Shown here: piece by piece, positions 45,801-54,178 of the stretch
How positions within the stretch are numbered: position 1 is the stretch's first letter
Layout of the letters: every line of letters begins with the position of its first letter
Source: JBNKFV01 sp050290265
GTDB lineage: Bacteria; Pseudomonadota; Gammaproteobacteria; Pseudomonadales; Cellvibrionaceae
Direction of reading: 5' to 3'
DNA: 64,000 nucleotides
Assembly: GCA_050290265.1 (NCBI GenBank)
Contig: JBNKHI010000012.1
Span: forward strand, 1 to 64,000
Notes under the pieces: generated by a model
Databases searched by the model: none
Told to the model about the DNA's origin: nothing
Seen by the model: only the letters and a program-made list of their open reading frames with translations
Translations under genes and position numbers: made by a program

Positions 45801-46433
45801 TTAGCGGCGTTTCGAGGGCACGAATTTGATGATGACGATAACCTGCCTGAACGTGAAACACGTTCCAGTGTAATCGCGCGTCACACTGGGACGGTGTTAC
45901 ATCGTTACTTACAGTACATCACCGAACAAGGAATCAGTGTGTTTAGGCAGGAAGCCTCTGATCAGTTAACCCGTTTTTGGACATTTCAACTGCTGCAGCT
46001 CGGTTTGAGTAACCTCGAAGCCCATAAAGCCTGTACTAACCTGCATAATGCGATTCAAAAAATCACTCAGGACCCTATTGGTCAATGGGTGTTAAATAAC
46101 CAACACACCGAGAGCCGCTGTGAAGAAGCTCTCTGGTCGACATCAAATCAGGGGCAGCCACGACTTCAAATTATTGACCGAACATTTATTGCCAAACCAC
46201 CCGTAAACACTCTGTTAAGCGCCAAGGATTCGCGCACATGCCGCTGGATCATTGACTACAAATCAAGCCAACCGCAGGAACAGACAGTAGAAACATTCCT
46301 CCAAGAGCAAACAGACCTGTATACGGCACAATTAACTGGCTATGCCAAATTATTTCGCCAGCAAGGCGAAGCCCATATTCGTACAGCGCTTTATTTTCCG
46401 TTATTAGCCTATTTTCATGAGATTGATTGCTAA
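42885..46433 (+). CDS. AddA/RecB-like UvrD helicase-nuclease
   Basis: The 1182-residue superfamily 1 helicase starts at a GTG overlapping the previous stop. It has Walker A SAPAGSGKT near residue 25, motif II DEFQD at ~420, VGDGMQSCYSFRGAN near 455, motif V TIHKSKGLEFD near 790 and motif VI LLYVGCTRA near 870. The C-terminal PD-(D/E)XK nuclease includes GTVLHRYL near 1003 and IIDYKSS near 1123. It resembles the AddA/RecB group; with the AddB-like partner it probably resects broken DNA ends. Whether it recognises a Chi sequence cannot be told. Confidence 0.9.
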   Translation: MSHQPQDQAARDRALTPNLSFAVSAPAGSGKTGLLTQRVLTLLAQCEQPEEVLSITFTRKAAAEMQTRIYDALTVAATTERPGDSYAVKTWDLARAVLAVSERENWQLLNNKNRLRVMTIDGLCRTLTQQLPVSSGLGVRLDTCEDPALLYKEACHSLLDQLETSSPYQNSVRHLFQHLDNNYNKIESLLINLLASRDQWLSHIFSSRDEKQYLENVLERIVSETLQKCALIIAPIASDLVLLADYAASNLLNDHKTSSPVCACKGLTALPKPSPEYLPVWFGLVQLLTTDTGTWRKTVNKTQGFPTGETKDEKIIAKQRKASLYEIISWCNEQPLLNDLLQNIKLLPQPKYPDNQWEFLDSLTQVLPLLAAQLKVVFSQRKQVDFIEITQAALLALGDSDTPSDLALKLDYRIQHILIDEFQDTSVAQLRLLEKLTAGWQPNDGRSLFLVGDGMQSCYSFRGANVGIFLEVRRSGIGDVALEPLDLTVNFRSHEAVVNWVNDTFSMAFPVVDDINRGAVRYAISHAFKTRSEALATGVLCYGITDENNSKQLEANLVVDLIQQAQQEAPDETIAVLVRSRPHLRSILRTLEQSGLTWQAQEIDPLAQRMAIIDLLSLTKALLDPSDRIAWLALLRSPWCGLNNNELFHFVNWNPEQDSSAIEEENAKRHQFSIMTLLTRFLDLDAEKRRQLALSTEAIASLMRFGQLILASWTTRQRNSFRASIQGLWLALGGPAALLDPSDIDNTARYFNLLSDYESGGTIADWDIFERAVQRLYAAPNSQSNPKLQVMTIHKSKGLEFDTVIIPGLDSRPRADDAQLLLWQERLDDHGNTDLLMAPAHATGNEKDGIYQFVANEMRLKRDYESSRLLYVGCTRAIRQLHLIAEVKYNDKDQLTKPSRSSLLAPIWPTFEEQMQPVESKPSAFDEECRDNQHPIASDSAMSPADTKNELAFWLRRLPATWQTPDFTSSSLLAAFRGHEFDDDDNLPERETRSSVIARHTGTVLHRYLQYITEQGISVFRQEASDQLTRFWTFQLLQLGLSNLEAHKACTNLHNAIQKITQDPIGQWVLNNQHTESRCEEALWSTSNQGQPRLQIIDRTFIAKPPVNTLLSAKDSRTCRWIIDYKSSQPQEQTVETFLQEQTDLYTAQLTGYAKLFRQQGEAHIRTALYFPLLAYFHEIDC

Positions 46434-46569
46434 AACAGTCTGGAAAACGTAACGTTAAATGCGCACAATATCGGGCTGTTAAGCGTTACGCCCACCCACA
46501 GGCTAATTAAAACGCTCAAATATTATACAGAGTATTATTTTTACTGCTTACTAAGAATTGGAAGAATCC

Positions 46570-47634
46570 ATGCCTGAATCTAACGAGAACATCAACGTAA
46601 TTTCTCAGGAGATTTTAATCTCCCCCAGTATGTTGAAAGACGAAGTGCCAATGACAGAGCGCGCACTGCAAACTGTGAACGAAGGCCGAGCAACCGTTCA
46701 AAACATATTGGACCGTAAAGACCATCGCCTGATGGTTGTGATTGGCCCTTGCTCAATACACGATGTCGATGCCGCACATGATTATGCCAAGCGCCTCAAA
46801 GCGTTGGCGGATAAAATCCAGGACACTATCTATATTGTCATGCGGGTTTATTTTGAAAAGCCCAGAACTACCGTTGGCTGGAAAGGCTTGATCAATGACC
46901 CCTATCTGAATGATTCATTTAAAATTCAGGAAGGTTTACATATTGGTCGTAAATTACTTATCGATATGGCCGAGCTAGGGCTGCCCACTGCGACAGAAGC
47001 ACTTGACCCTATCTCACCACAATACTTGCAGGACCTGATTTCATGGTCAGCCATCGGGGCTCGCACTACTGAATCGCAAACCCATAGAGAAATGGCCAGC
47101 GGCCTCTCCTCTGCTGTGGGCTTCAAAAATGGTACCGATGGTGGCTTAACCGTAGCCATTAATGCGTTGCAATCGGTATCCAGCCCACACCGTNTTTTGG
47201 GCATTAATAACGAAGGTCAAGTGTCAATTATCCACACCCGTGGCAACGCCTATGGTCACGTTGTTCTCCGTGGAGGGGACGCCAAGCCAAATTATGACTC
47301 AGTAAGTATCGCGTTGTGTGAGCAGGAACTCCATAAAGCAGGAATACAGCCCAATATCATGGTCGACTGCAGCCACGCGAACTCAAACAAAAACCATGAG
47401 TTGCAACCGCTGGTAATGGAAAATATTTGCAATCAAATTATAGAAGGAAACAAATCTATTATTGGACTGATGGTAGAAAGCAACATCGGTGCTGGCAATC
47501 AAAAGATGACAGAAAACCTGGAAGATCTTGAATACGGCGTATCCATTACCGATAAGTGTATAGACTGGGAAACAACTGAACGTACTATGACGGAGTTAGC
47601 AAATAAGTTAAGAGATATATTGCCAAATCGCTAA
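46570..47634 (+). CDS. aroG: DAHP synthase, class I (3-deoxy-7-phosphoheptulonate synthase)
   Basis: The 354-residue enzyme condenses phosphoenolpyruvate and erythrose-4-phosphate, the first step of the shikimate pathway. It has VIGPCSIHD (metal Cys), MRVYFEKPRTTVGWKG, GARTTESQTHREMASGLS, LRGG and DCSHANS. The type is AroF/G/H; which aromatic amino acid inhibits it cannot be decided, so the symbol is by similarity. Base 47194 is an n: the codon NTT lies in HR-?-LGI, where Phe (TTT) is usual, so the frame is intact. ATG 46570 is preceded by GGAAGA; a TTG four codons upstream is less likely. Confidence 0.93.
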   Translation: MPESNENINVISQEILISPSMLKDEVPMTERALQTVNEGRATVQNILDRKDHRLMVVIGPCSIHDVDAAHDYAKRLKALADKIQDTIYIVMRVYFEKPRTTVGWKGLINDPYLNDSFKIQEGLHIGRKLLIDMAELGLPTATEALDPISPQYLQDLISWSAIGARTTESQTHREMASGLSSAVGFKNGTDGGLTVAINALQSVSSPHRXLGINNEGQVSIIHTRGNAYGHVVLRGGDAKPNYDSVSIALCEQELHKAGIQPNIMVDCSHANSNKNHELQPLVMENICNQIIEGNKSIIGLMVESNIGAGNQKMTENLEDLEYGVSITDKCIDWETTERTMTELANKLRDILPNR

Positions 47635-47740
47635 TGCAACAGTGATAACAACAATCTTTGGTAAGTATCTTCTTAAGATGTATCTTCTTTGATATATATC
47701 TTTACAAAGGATCGAAAGAAAAACCGAAAGTAAGAACCCC

Positions 47741-47774
47741 AAACCGCGGTGCAAGTTACTCCCGCGGTTTTTTT
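47741..47774 (+). terminator. Intrinsic terminator of aroG
   Basis: AAACCGCGG/CCGCGGTTT forms a 9-bp stem with a 12-nt loop followed by TTTT-A-TTTT, about 107 bp after the aroG stop. On the opposite strand an A-run precedes the stem, so it could act from both sides weakly. Confidence 0.85.
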
Positions 47775-47892
47775 ATTTTAGCGTCGATACCTGCATATCC
47801 TCCAACCGCTTCAAACCCGCTAAAAACATCTCATTTATCGGTCGTCATCACTAAAGCTTGCTTGACCACTACAACCTAATAAGCTGGACCAT

Positions 47893-48600
47893 CTAAGGCA
47901 AAACTAACTTAAAAATACCACCACCAAGATCACCACCATTATCCAGCGATATTTGGCCAGCAACGCCCTTTCTAGTATGCATACGTGCAACCTGGTCAGC
48001 AAAATATAAACCCAAATTAGTACTGCCATTAGCGAAATCAACAGTTCGATTCGTCATCGCATCTGAAGAGGCTAGCATTTCTTCTGGATAGCCGCTGCCA
48101 TCATCTTCTACGGTTATGCACAATTGGTCGTTCTCCATATAGGCGGCAACCTTTACGCATTTTTGCGCATAGCGAGCACAATTCACTAAAATGTTGTGCA
48201 ACACTCCACCGACGAGTTCGGCATCGAAAAACCACCCCAGATCCTCGTCGCAGTCTAGCGTTAACGCCACATCGCGACTCTGAAACAACGAATAATTACG
48301 AGCGACTTGTTCTTCCAACATATCGATAACAAACTGTTCGTCAATATGCAGGGGCAAGCGATTTTTTTCCATACGATATAACGCCAGCAACTTGATAAGC
48401 TCGCCGTTTATTCGGGACGCCTCATACTGTAACACCGAAAACTGTTTTGCTTGCTGCTCGTTCGCAGGTGGCGTAGTAGCGACTATTTCATCCAACGAAT
48501 TCAACAACATTCCAAGGCTGTTTTTCATATCATGGACACTGGACGCCAATATCGTTGAAAAGTCTGGGCCCGATTTCAATTTGCTATCACGTTCTGTCAT
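47893..48600 (-). CDS. Soluble sensor histidine kinase
   Basis: The 235-residue protein has no transmembrane segment and no visible sensor domain. The phosphoacceptor motif is SSVHDMKNSLGML (His near residue 23), followed by the ATPase domain with N-box HNILVNCARYA near 131, G1 EDDGSGYP near 165 and G2 GSTNLGLYF near 193. It lies 23 bp downstream of a REC-TPR gene, which is its probable partner. Input is presumably through the partner or another protein. Confidence 0.88.
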   Translation of the reverse strand: MTERDSKLKSGPDFSTILASSVHDMKNSLGMLLNSLDEIVATTPPANEQQAKQFSVLQYEASRINGELIKLLALYRMEKNRLPLHIDEQFVIDMLEEQVARNYSLFQSRDVALTLDCDEDLGWFFDAELVGGVLHNILVNCARYAQKCVKVAAYMENDQLCITVEDDGSGYPEEMLASSDAMTNRTVDFANGSTNLGLYFADQVARMHTRKGVAGQISLDNGGDLGGGIFKLVLP

Positions 48601-48623
48601 TTCCTAATGCCCTAGTCAAAATC

Positions 48624-50273
48624 TTAAGAATTTTTCGTTGCATGCTTTCGATTAATACCGCTAAACATCTCCTGAAGCTGTTTAAAACGACCAAACTGTG
48701 TGTGAGTGGGCTTGATACTTTGGCCCACTTGGTGAATAAGGTCGCCGCAATCAGCTAACACTTGCGGCTTTATCTCATAGTGATTTAACTCACCAATCAT
48801 CGACTGTACCAGGTTTAACGTAATACCAAGATGATGTGGAAATAACTGGTGCGCATGGCGGAAAAAGCCCACAGCTTCGCGATATTTTTTCTGTTTGTAA
48901 TAAGCAATGCCGTCCTGGTTAATTTGCGCAACCATTGTTCGATTGTCGCGACTCACAGGCTCTTCAAGTAAATGATCAATACGTTGCAGGGCAGCTTCAT
49001 TATCGCGGTACTTTTCAACCATCTCGTGCAGTAACGATTTCGCACTCTCCTCTTCCCCCAGGGCAAAAAATGATTGCGCCAAATCCAATTCAGTATCGAG
49101 TTGCAGGTTCTTATGCTGATGCCCCAACGCCTCCTGAGTCACATCAAGGATTTTTTTGGCGCTATCAGCATCGCCTTTCCCAGCATGCAACCGCACCTGT
49201 GTTAAAAATGCCTGCCATTGGGATTCCGCTTGCAGAGGACTAAAACGTTTTTCGATACGCGCAAGTGCGCCCAAGGCATCGTCCGCGTAATCTAATGCAA
49301 GGCCTTCATCAATAGCGAACAACTCCGCACTCATTCGACCGAAATCAATAACGTGATCTACCTTATGATGGCATGAGTTGTCACCCAACTTTACTGCCTG
49401 GCGATAAGCTTTTGCCGCTACGGGCACATCCATATTATCTTTGGCGACCATGGCCAACCGTTGCTGGCGCTGGATTGCAATCGGGGAAATAGCCACAGCG
49501 TCAGCCAATACACCTTGCAGCGCTTTAACATCGCCCTGGCGCCGGTAGGTCTCAGCCAAACTATCGTACGCTGGCATACACATGGGATTTCGAGCTAGCA
49601 CTTCGGTTAACCAGGCCGCTGCAGTGGCATAATCTTTCTGCGCTAAACGCACGTTAGCTAAACCAACCTCTGCCCAATCAAGATTACGAGCTTCCAGAAT
49701 ATGGGTATAAAGATTTTCAGCTTTATCCAAATAGCCCCCTTCCAAATAAAGCTCACCCAGCAATTTCTGACAGGCAACAGCGGCACGCCCACCCGCCTTC
49801 AAGGATTTCTCGCACGCAGCAATAGCACCATCAACGTCGTCCCGCCCCAGCGCCGAAAACACATCGGACATGATCTCCCGTTGCACGAGAAGGCGATCCA
49901 GCCGTTGTTCCAGCGTGCGCGCAGTAACAGGCTTGGTTAAATAGGCATCAGGCTGGGAGTCATATGACGCCAGCACAATATTTTTACTGCTCTCAGTGGA
50001 CAGTAGAACAAATAGCTGACCTGGACGAAGCACATTCCTAAACCGCAAATCTTCGAGCACTTGTTGCCCGTTTTTACCTGGGCCTAAGTTGTAGTCGCAA
50101 AGAATAAGGTCGTAATTTTCGGTATCGCAGGCTGCAAGGGCCTCAGCGCCATCTGCGGCCGTATCGATCTGCACAATCCCTATGGCTCGCAGCATTTTAG
50201 CCAGCGTCGAGCGAAAGCTATCGAAATCATCGACGATTAATACGTGTAAACGCTGATAGTGATCGTAAGCCAC
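48624..50273 (-). CDS. Response regulator with TPR output (REC-TPR)
   Basis: The 549-residue protein has an N-terminal receiver domain (LIVDDFDSF at 12-20, phosphorylatable Asp in LILCDYNLGPGKNG near residue 60, Lys in YLTKPV near 114) and then about 420 residues of TPR-like helical repeats (e.g. AGGRAAVACQKLLGELYLEGGYLDKAENLYTHIL). There is no DNA-binding or enzymatic output domain, so signalling is likely through protein contact. The start is a GTG with AAGGA 7 nt upstream. Paired with the kinase downstream. Confidence 0.9.
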   Translation of the reverse strand: MAYDHYQRLHVLIVDDFDSFRSTLAKMLRAIGIVQIDTAADGAEALAACDTENYDLILCDYNLGPGKNGQQVLEDLRFRNVLRPGQLFVLLSTESSKNIVLASYDSQPDAYLTKPVTARTLEQRLDRLLVQREIMSDVFSALGRDDVDGAIAACEKSLKAGGRAAVACQKLLGELYLEGGYLDKAENLYTHILEARNLDWAEVGLANVRLAQKDYATAAAWLTEVLARNPMCMPAYDSLAETYRRQGDVKALQGVLADAVAISPIAIQRQQRLAMVAKDNMDVPVAAKAYRQAVKLGDNSCHHKVDHVIDFGRMSAELFAIDEGLALDYADDALGALARIEKRFSPLQAESQWQAFLTQVRLHAGKGDADSAKKILDVTQEALGHQHKNLQLDTELDLAQSFFALGEEESAKSLLHEMVEKYRDNEAALQRIDHLLEEPVSRDNRTMVAQINQDGIAYYKQKKYREAVGFFRHAHQLFPHHLGITLNLVQSMIGELNHYEIKPQVLADCGDLIHQVGQSIKPTHTQFGRFKQLQEMFSGINRKHATKNS

Positions 50274-50453
50274 CGTTCATCCTTTTAGGTTAATTAAAAC
50301 GGATTCGTCTTATAGTCGTTTAAGTATAGGGAAAACCTCAAAAAACAGGGAGTTACCATGTCACATCTGCCCATGTTAGGGCAATATCGGGGCGACAACA
50401 CCGGAAAAAATACCTACAATCTCCTCCCTTTTTCGCAAGTTCTAATACTTATC

Positions 50454-51197
50454 ATGATCGACGCTAAAAAAAGTGGCCACGACAACCTGTTTGCCGACCC
50501 CATCAACAATCTGGGAAAGTTTGCTTTTGACCAAAATGTGGTCAACGTCTTTCCGGATATGATCAAACGCTCAGTGCCTGGCTACACCACCATTATTGCT
50601 ATGATTGGCGACCTCGCGAGTCGGTATGCGCAGGCAGGCTCACGTTGTTACGATCTCGGCTGCTCATTAGGGGCTGCTACCCTGGCAATGCGCCATCAAA
50701 TACGCACGGCTGACTGCGAAATCGTTGGTATTGATAACTCAACAGCCATGATTGAGCGATGCCAGACCGTCATTGATGCAGACTGTAGCGAAGTGCCTGT
50801 CTCTCTCTATTGCCAGACGCTGCAAGAATGCGATATTCGGGATGCATCAGTGGTGGTATTGAATTTTACCCTGCAGTTTATTCCTCCCGCAGAGCGCCAA
50901 GGTATTATCGATAAGATATTTAATGGTTTGAGGCCCGGTGGCGTTCTCATTATCTCTGAGAAAGTGGCCTTCCAGGATCCTCAGCATGCTGCGCTAATGA
51001 TCGAGCTGCACCACAACTTTAAACGAGCGAATGGTTACAGTGATTTGGAAATAGCCCAGAAACGTAGTGCTATTGAAGACGTCCTCATTCCGGAAACGCT
51101 GGACGCACACCGACAACGATTGAAATCAGCCGGTTTTAGTGATGCTGATGTCTGGTTCCAGTGTCTAAATTTCGCTTCGCTGATTGCGCAAAAATAG
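50454..51197 (+). CDS. cmoA: Carboxy-S-adenosyl-L-methionine synthase CmoA
   Basis: The 247-residue enzyme, the same length as E. coli CmoA, turns SAM and prephenate into carboxy-SAM. It has DNLFADPINNLGKFAFDQNV at the N-terminus, YDLGCSLGAAT near residue 62 and VLNFTLQFIPP near 130. The start at ATG 50454 matches the family; the open frame continues 32 codons upstream in what looks like leader sequence. It precedes cmoB by 90 bp. Confidence 0.95.
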   Translation: MIDAKKSGHDNLFADPINNLGKFAFDQNVVNVFPDMIKRSVPGYTTIIAMIGDLASRYAQAGSRCYDLGCSLGAATLAMRHQIRTADCEIVGIDNSTAMIERCQTVIDADCSEVPVSLYCQTLQECDIRDASVVVLNFTLQFIPPAERQGIIDKIFNGLRPGGVLIISEKVAFQDPQHAALMIELHHNFKRANGYSDLEIAQKRSAIEDVLIPETLDAHRQRLKSAGFSDADVWFQCLNFASLIAQK

Positions 51198-51287
51198 AAC
51201 TCAAAGACTAGAATCCTAAAAAACAGGATGCCTTCAGTAAAACCTGTTTTTCGTAGACTATGTAAGGCTGATAGATTGACTAACTCC

Positions 51288-52259
51288 ATGCTGCATTACT
51301 TCACCACGTTCATAGAAGAGCTGAAAGACTCAGACCTGGAATCGCTTGCGAATCAGCTGCCAGAGTTTATCGCTAGCGGACTTTGTGAAAAACGTTTTGG
51401 TGACCTAGCGGGTTGGCGAAAAGCGCTGGAGTCGCTGCCTGCCGTTAATTCAGATGTTATTGATCTAAAGAATGACGTTAGCATCGGATCGACGACTGAC
51501 ATATCTTTGGCGTTGCAACAACAGGTTCGCTCGCCTCTTGAGCAGTTGATTCCCTGGCGAAAAGGCCCCTACCATATTCACGGTACATTTATCGATACCG
51601 AATGGCGTTCAGACTGGAAGTGGAACCGCGTCATCAAGCACCTTGCGCCACTAAAAAACAGAAGCGTATTGGATGTAGGCTGTGGCAATGGTTACCACTG
51701 TTGGCGTATGTATGGTGAAGGTGCTGCCAGAGTTATAGGTATCGATCCATCTCCTCGTTTTGTCATCCAGTTTTTGATGCTCAAGCACTTTATTGGCAAC
51801 GTGCCAGTAGATGTATTACCCATGGCCATGGAACAGATGCCAACCAATTTACAGGCATTTGATACGACTTTTTCCATGGGTGTGCTCTACCACAGGCGGT
51901 CCCCGATGGATCACCTGCTGGAACTGAAAGGTACACTGAAACCTGGCGGTCAATTGGTGCTTGAGACGCTCGTGATAGATGGGCCAGAAGGTAGCGTTCT
52001 TGTCCCGGAGGGCCGTTATGCCATGATGAACAATGTTTGGTTTTTACCTACCACAGAAACGCTAATCTCATGGTTGCGTAAATGCGGGTTCAAAAACCCC
52101 AAGCTCGTCGACCTAAACCAAACCAGTCTCGAAGAACAGAGAAGAACAGACTGGATGCATTTTCATTCACTTGAACAGTTTCTCGACCCCACTGATATCA
52201 ATAAAACCGCAGAGGGACATCCAGCCCCACTGCGGGCGGTCTTTGTAGCGGAGGCATAA
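51288..52259 (+). CDS. cmoB: tRNA U34 carboxymethyltransferase CmoB
   Basis: The 323-residue enzyme, again equal in length to E. coli CmoB, uses carboxy-SAM to make cmo5U34 in tRNAs for Ser, Ala, Pro, Thr, Leu and Val. Motifs include PWRKGPYHIHGTFIDTEWRSDWKW near residue 90 and LDVGCGNGYHCWRM near 126. ATG 51288 is preferred over the longer frame from 51228. The substrate tRNA-Ser(UGA) is encoded in this window. Confidence 0.95.
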   Translation: MLHYFTTFIEELKDSDLESLANQLPEFIASGLCEKRFGDLAGWRKALESLPAVNSDVIDLKNDVSIGSTTDISLALQQQVRSPLEQLIPWRKGPYHIHGTFIDTEWRSDWKWNRVIKHLAPLKNRSVLDVGCGNGYHCWRMYGEGAARVIGIDPSPRFVIQFLMLKHFIGNVPVDVLPMAMEQMPTNLQAFDTTFSMGVLYHRRSPMDHLLELKGTLKPGGQLVLETLVIDGPEGSVLVPEGRYAMMNNVWFLPTTETLISWLRKCGFKNPKLVDLNQTSLEEQRRTDWMHFHSLEQFLDPTDINKTAEGHPAPLRAVFVAEA

Positions 52260-52291
52260 GCTATGCAATGAACGCTTAAGCTACCGCAGCG

Positions 52292-52834
52292 TTAGTCGTC
52301 CAGGGCGACCAGGGGCGTATCCAGGCCAAATTCTCTATGGATCTGCGCACACCAGGTATTTAATCGTTCGGCAGTAAGATCTTCTTGCTGATCTTCATCT
52401 ATAGCCAAACCGACAAAGTATTCACCACCCGGCAACTCAGCTTTGGAAGCGTCATAGTCATACCCCTCGGTTGACCAGTGCCCAACAATTTTTGCCCCAT
52501 TGGGAACAATAATGTCATGCAGCATTCCCATGGCATCAAGAAAGTAATCCCCATAACCAAATTGATCTCCCAGACCAAATAAAGCTACCGTTTTGCCGTC
52601 TAGCGGCACTGCTTCCATATCACCCCAAAATTCTTCCCAGTCGGACTGAATCTGTCCAAAATCCCAAGTTGGAATACCCAAAATAATCAAATCGTAGTCG
52701 GCAAATTCGAGCTGGGTTACATCAGCAATATCATAGATATCGACGACATCCTCCCCTAGGCGCTTCTGGATACGAGCGGCAACAGCTTCTGTATTACCTT
52801 CGTCACTGCCAAAAAACAAACCAATCTTTGCCAC
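52292..52834 (-). CDS. fldB: Long-chain flavodoxin (FldB-like)
   Basis: The 180-residue FMN protein carries low-potential electrons. The phosphate loop is GSDEGNTE (residues 9-16), with IPTWDFGQIQSDWEEFW near 54 and ALFGLGDQFGYGDYFLDAMGMLHD near 85. The latter two segments are nearer to E. coli FldB than FldA, while the N-terminus looks FldA-like. It is convergent with cmoB. Confidence 0.9.
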   Translation of the reverse strand: MAKIGLFFGSDEGNTEAVAARIQKRLGEDVVDIYDIADVTQLEFADYDLIILGIPTWDFGQIQSDWEEFWGDMEAVPLDGKTVALFGLGDQFGYGDYFLDAMGMLHDIIVPNGAKIVGHWSTEGYDYDASKAELPGGEYFVGLAIDEDQQEDLTAERLNTWCAQIHREFGLDTPLVALDD

Positions 52835-53209
52835 ACTGTCCTCACTTCTTAGTTACATCTGCTGGGGTAGAAAATTACGACGGTTTAGTTACCACCCAAA
52901 ATGGAAGGCGATTTTCCCAAGTAACCGACCGGGACGCAAGAAAGACAGTATAAGAGTGCCAACCTTTAACGCCAAAAAAACAGCTAGCGGCAATTTCTTG
53001 CCAGGTTAAAAGTGGCAAAAATGCCGCCATAAATTTGACAATTCAGAAAGGAAAAATAGCAAAAAGAGACAACCTATTGAAATAAAAGGAATATTTAGAT
53101 CAAAAAAGGATGGCACGCAATTCGCTAAGTATTTAGAAATGGCAATATATCTAGAAACCGGCAAGCAGCCATGTCGCGAGACGGTTCATAATAATACAGG
53201 ACTCATCCT
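52835..53209. other. Divergent intergenic region between flavodoxin and the diguanylate cyclase
   Basis: About 375 bp. A TTGACA at 53035-53040 has only a weak -10 (TAGCAA) 16 nt downstream. A hairpin GGCAA/TTGCC lies at 52989-53002. I found no further gene, RNA or operator I can name. Confidence 0.45.
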
Positions 53210-54157
53210 ATGGTGACTCAGGTACATACACCAAGTGCAATCAGCAAGATAGACAACAAAAGCAAGGTTGTCACGCACCCTGCGTTGATAGAGATCGGCA
53301 CGGAAGAGGCTCTGCGATTTCGCTTAACCAATATACTGCAAACCACATTAGAGCTGGACCTTCTTCTACAGCTGTTTTACGAATACGTATCAAAATGCAC
53401 ACATATCGATGGCGTCTCTTACCACTTTTCTGAAAAAGGCATTTCCATTGCCGTTGGCAAAAAGGGTCGGCACCAATGTAGCTATCGGCTCAGTTCCGGC
53501 GGGGACTTCTACGGTGAAATATTATTAACCCGAAATAAGCGTTTTGCCGAAGAAGAAATCGTTGGTCTGGAAAATTATCTTGCCGTCTTGATTTACCCAT
53601 TAAGAAACGCACTGAGTTACCGCGATGCGCTGCAAACTGCTGCTACTGATAGCCTAACCGGGCTTGGCAACAGAGCAGCACTGGATTCAGCAATCTCAAG
53701 AGAAATATCAACGGCACAACGTTATCAGCAACCTTTTTCTATTCTTGTCGTCGATATTGATCACTTTAAATCTATTAACGATCGCTTTGGCCACCCTATT
53801 GGCGACGCCGTTCTTCGAGCCGTAGGACACGCCCTAGCCGAAACCAGCAGGACCTCCGATGCGGTATTTCGCTATGGTGGCGAAGAATTCGTATTGTTGC
53901 TAACCAAAACAAACTCAGCTGGCGCTGCGATAATTGCAGAGCGCATTAGAGACTATATAGCCAATTTAAACCTGGATTATCTCTGCGAAACTAAAACCAA
54001 CTTTAAACTTAGCACAAGCATTAGCGTGGGCCTCGCCACACTAGCCGCTGGCGACGACAAATCAAGCCTTTTTAAACGTGCGGACAAAGCGCTCTATGAC
54101 GCAAAGAAAGGTGGCCGGAATAAAGTTGTCAATGGAGATATTGCCCAAAACCCGTAA
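53210..54157 (+). CDS. Diguanylate cyclase (GGDEF domain)
   Basis: The 315-residue soluble protein has an N-terminal domain of about 145 residues that could be GAF-like, then a GGDEF domain. The active site is RYGGEEF near residue 222, with the substrate pattern SLTGLGNRAAL near 148 and DIDHFKSINDRFGH near 182. RTSD lies five residues upstream of GGEEF, giving an intact product-inhibition I-site. AGGA precedes the ATG. The input signal is unknown. Confidence 0.93.
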   Translation: MVTQVHTPSAISKIDNKSKVVTHPALIEIGTEEALRFRLTNILQTTLELDLLLQLFYEYVSKCTHIDGVSYHFSEKGISIAVGKKGRHQCSYRLSSGGDFYGEILLTRNKRFAEEEIVGLENYLAVLIYPLRNALSYRDALQTAATDSLTGLGNRAALDSAISREISTAQRYQQPFSILVVDIDHFKSINDRFGHPIGDAVLRAVGHALAETSRTSDAVFRYGGEEFVLLLTKTNSAGAAIIAERIRDYIANLNLDYLCETKTNFKLSTSISVGLATLAAGDDKSSLFKRADKALYDAKKGGRNKVVNGDIAQNP

Positions 54158-54178
54158 GGTCAAGGGCCTGGATTATTG

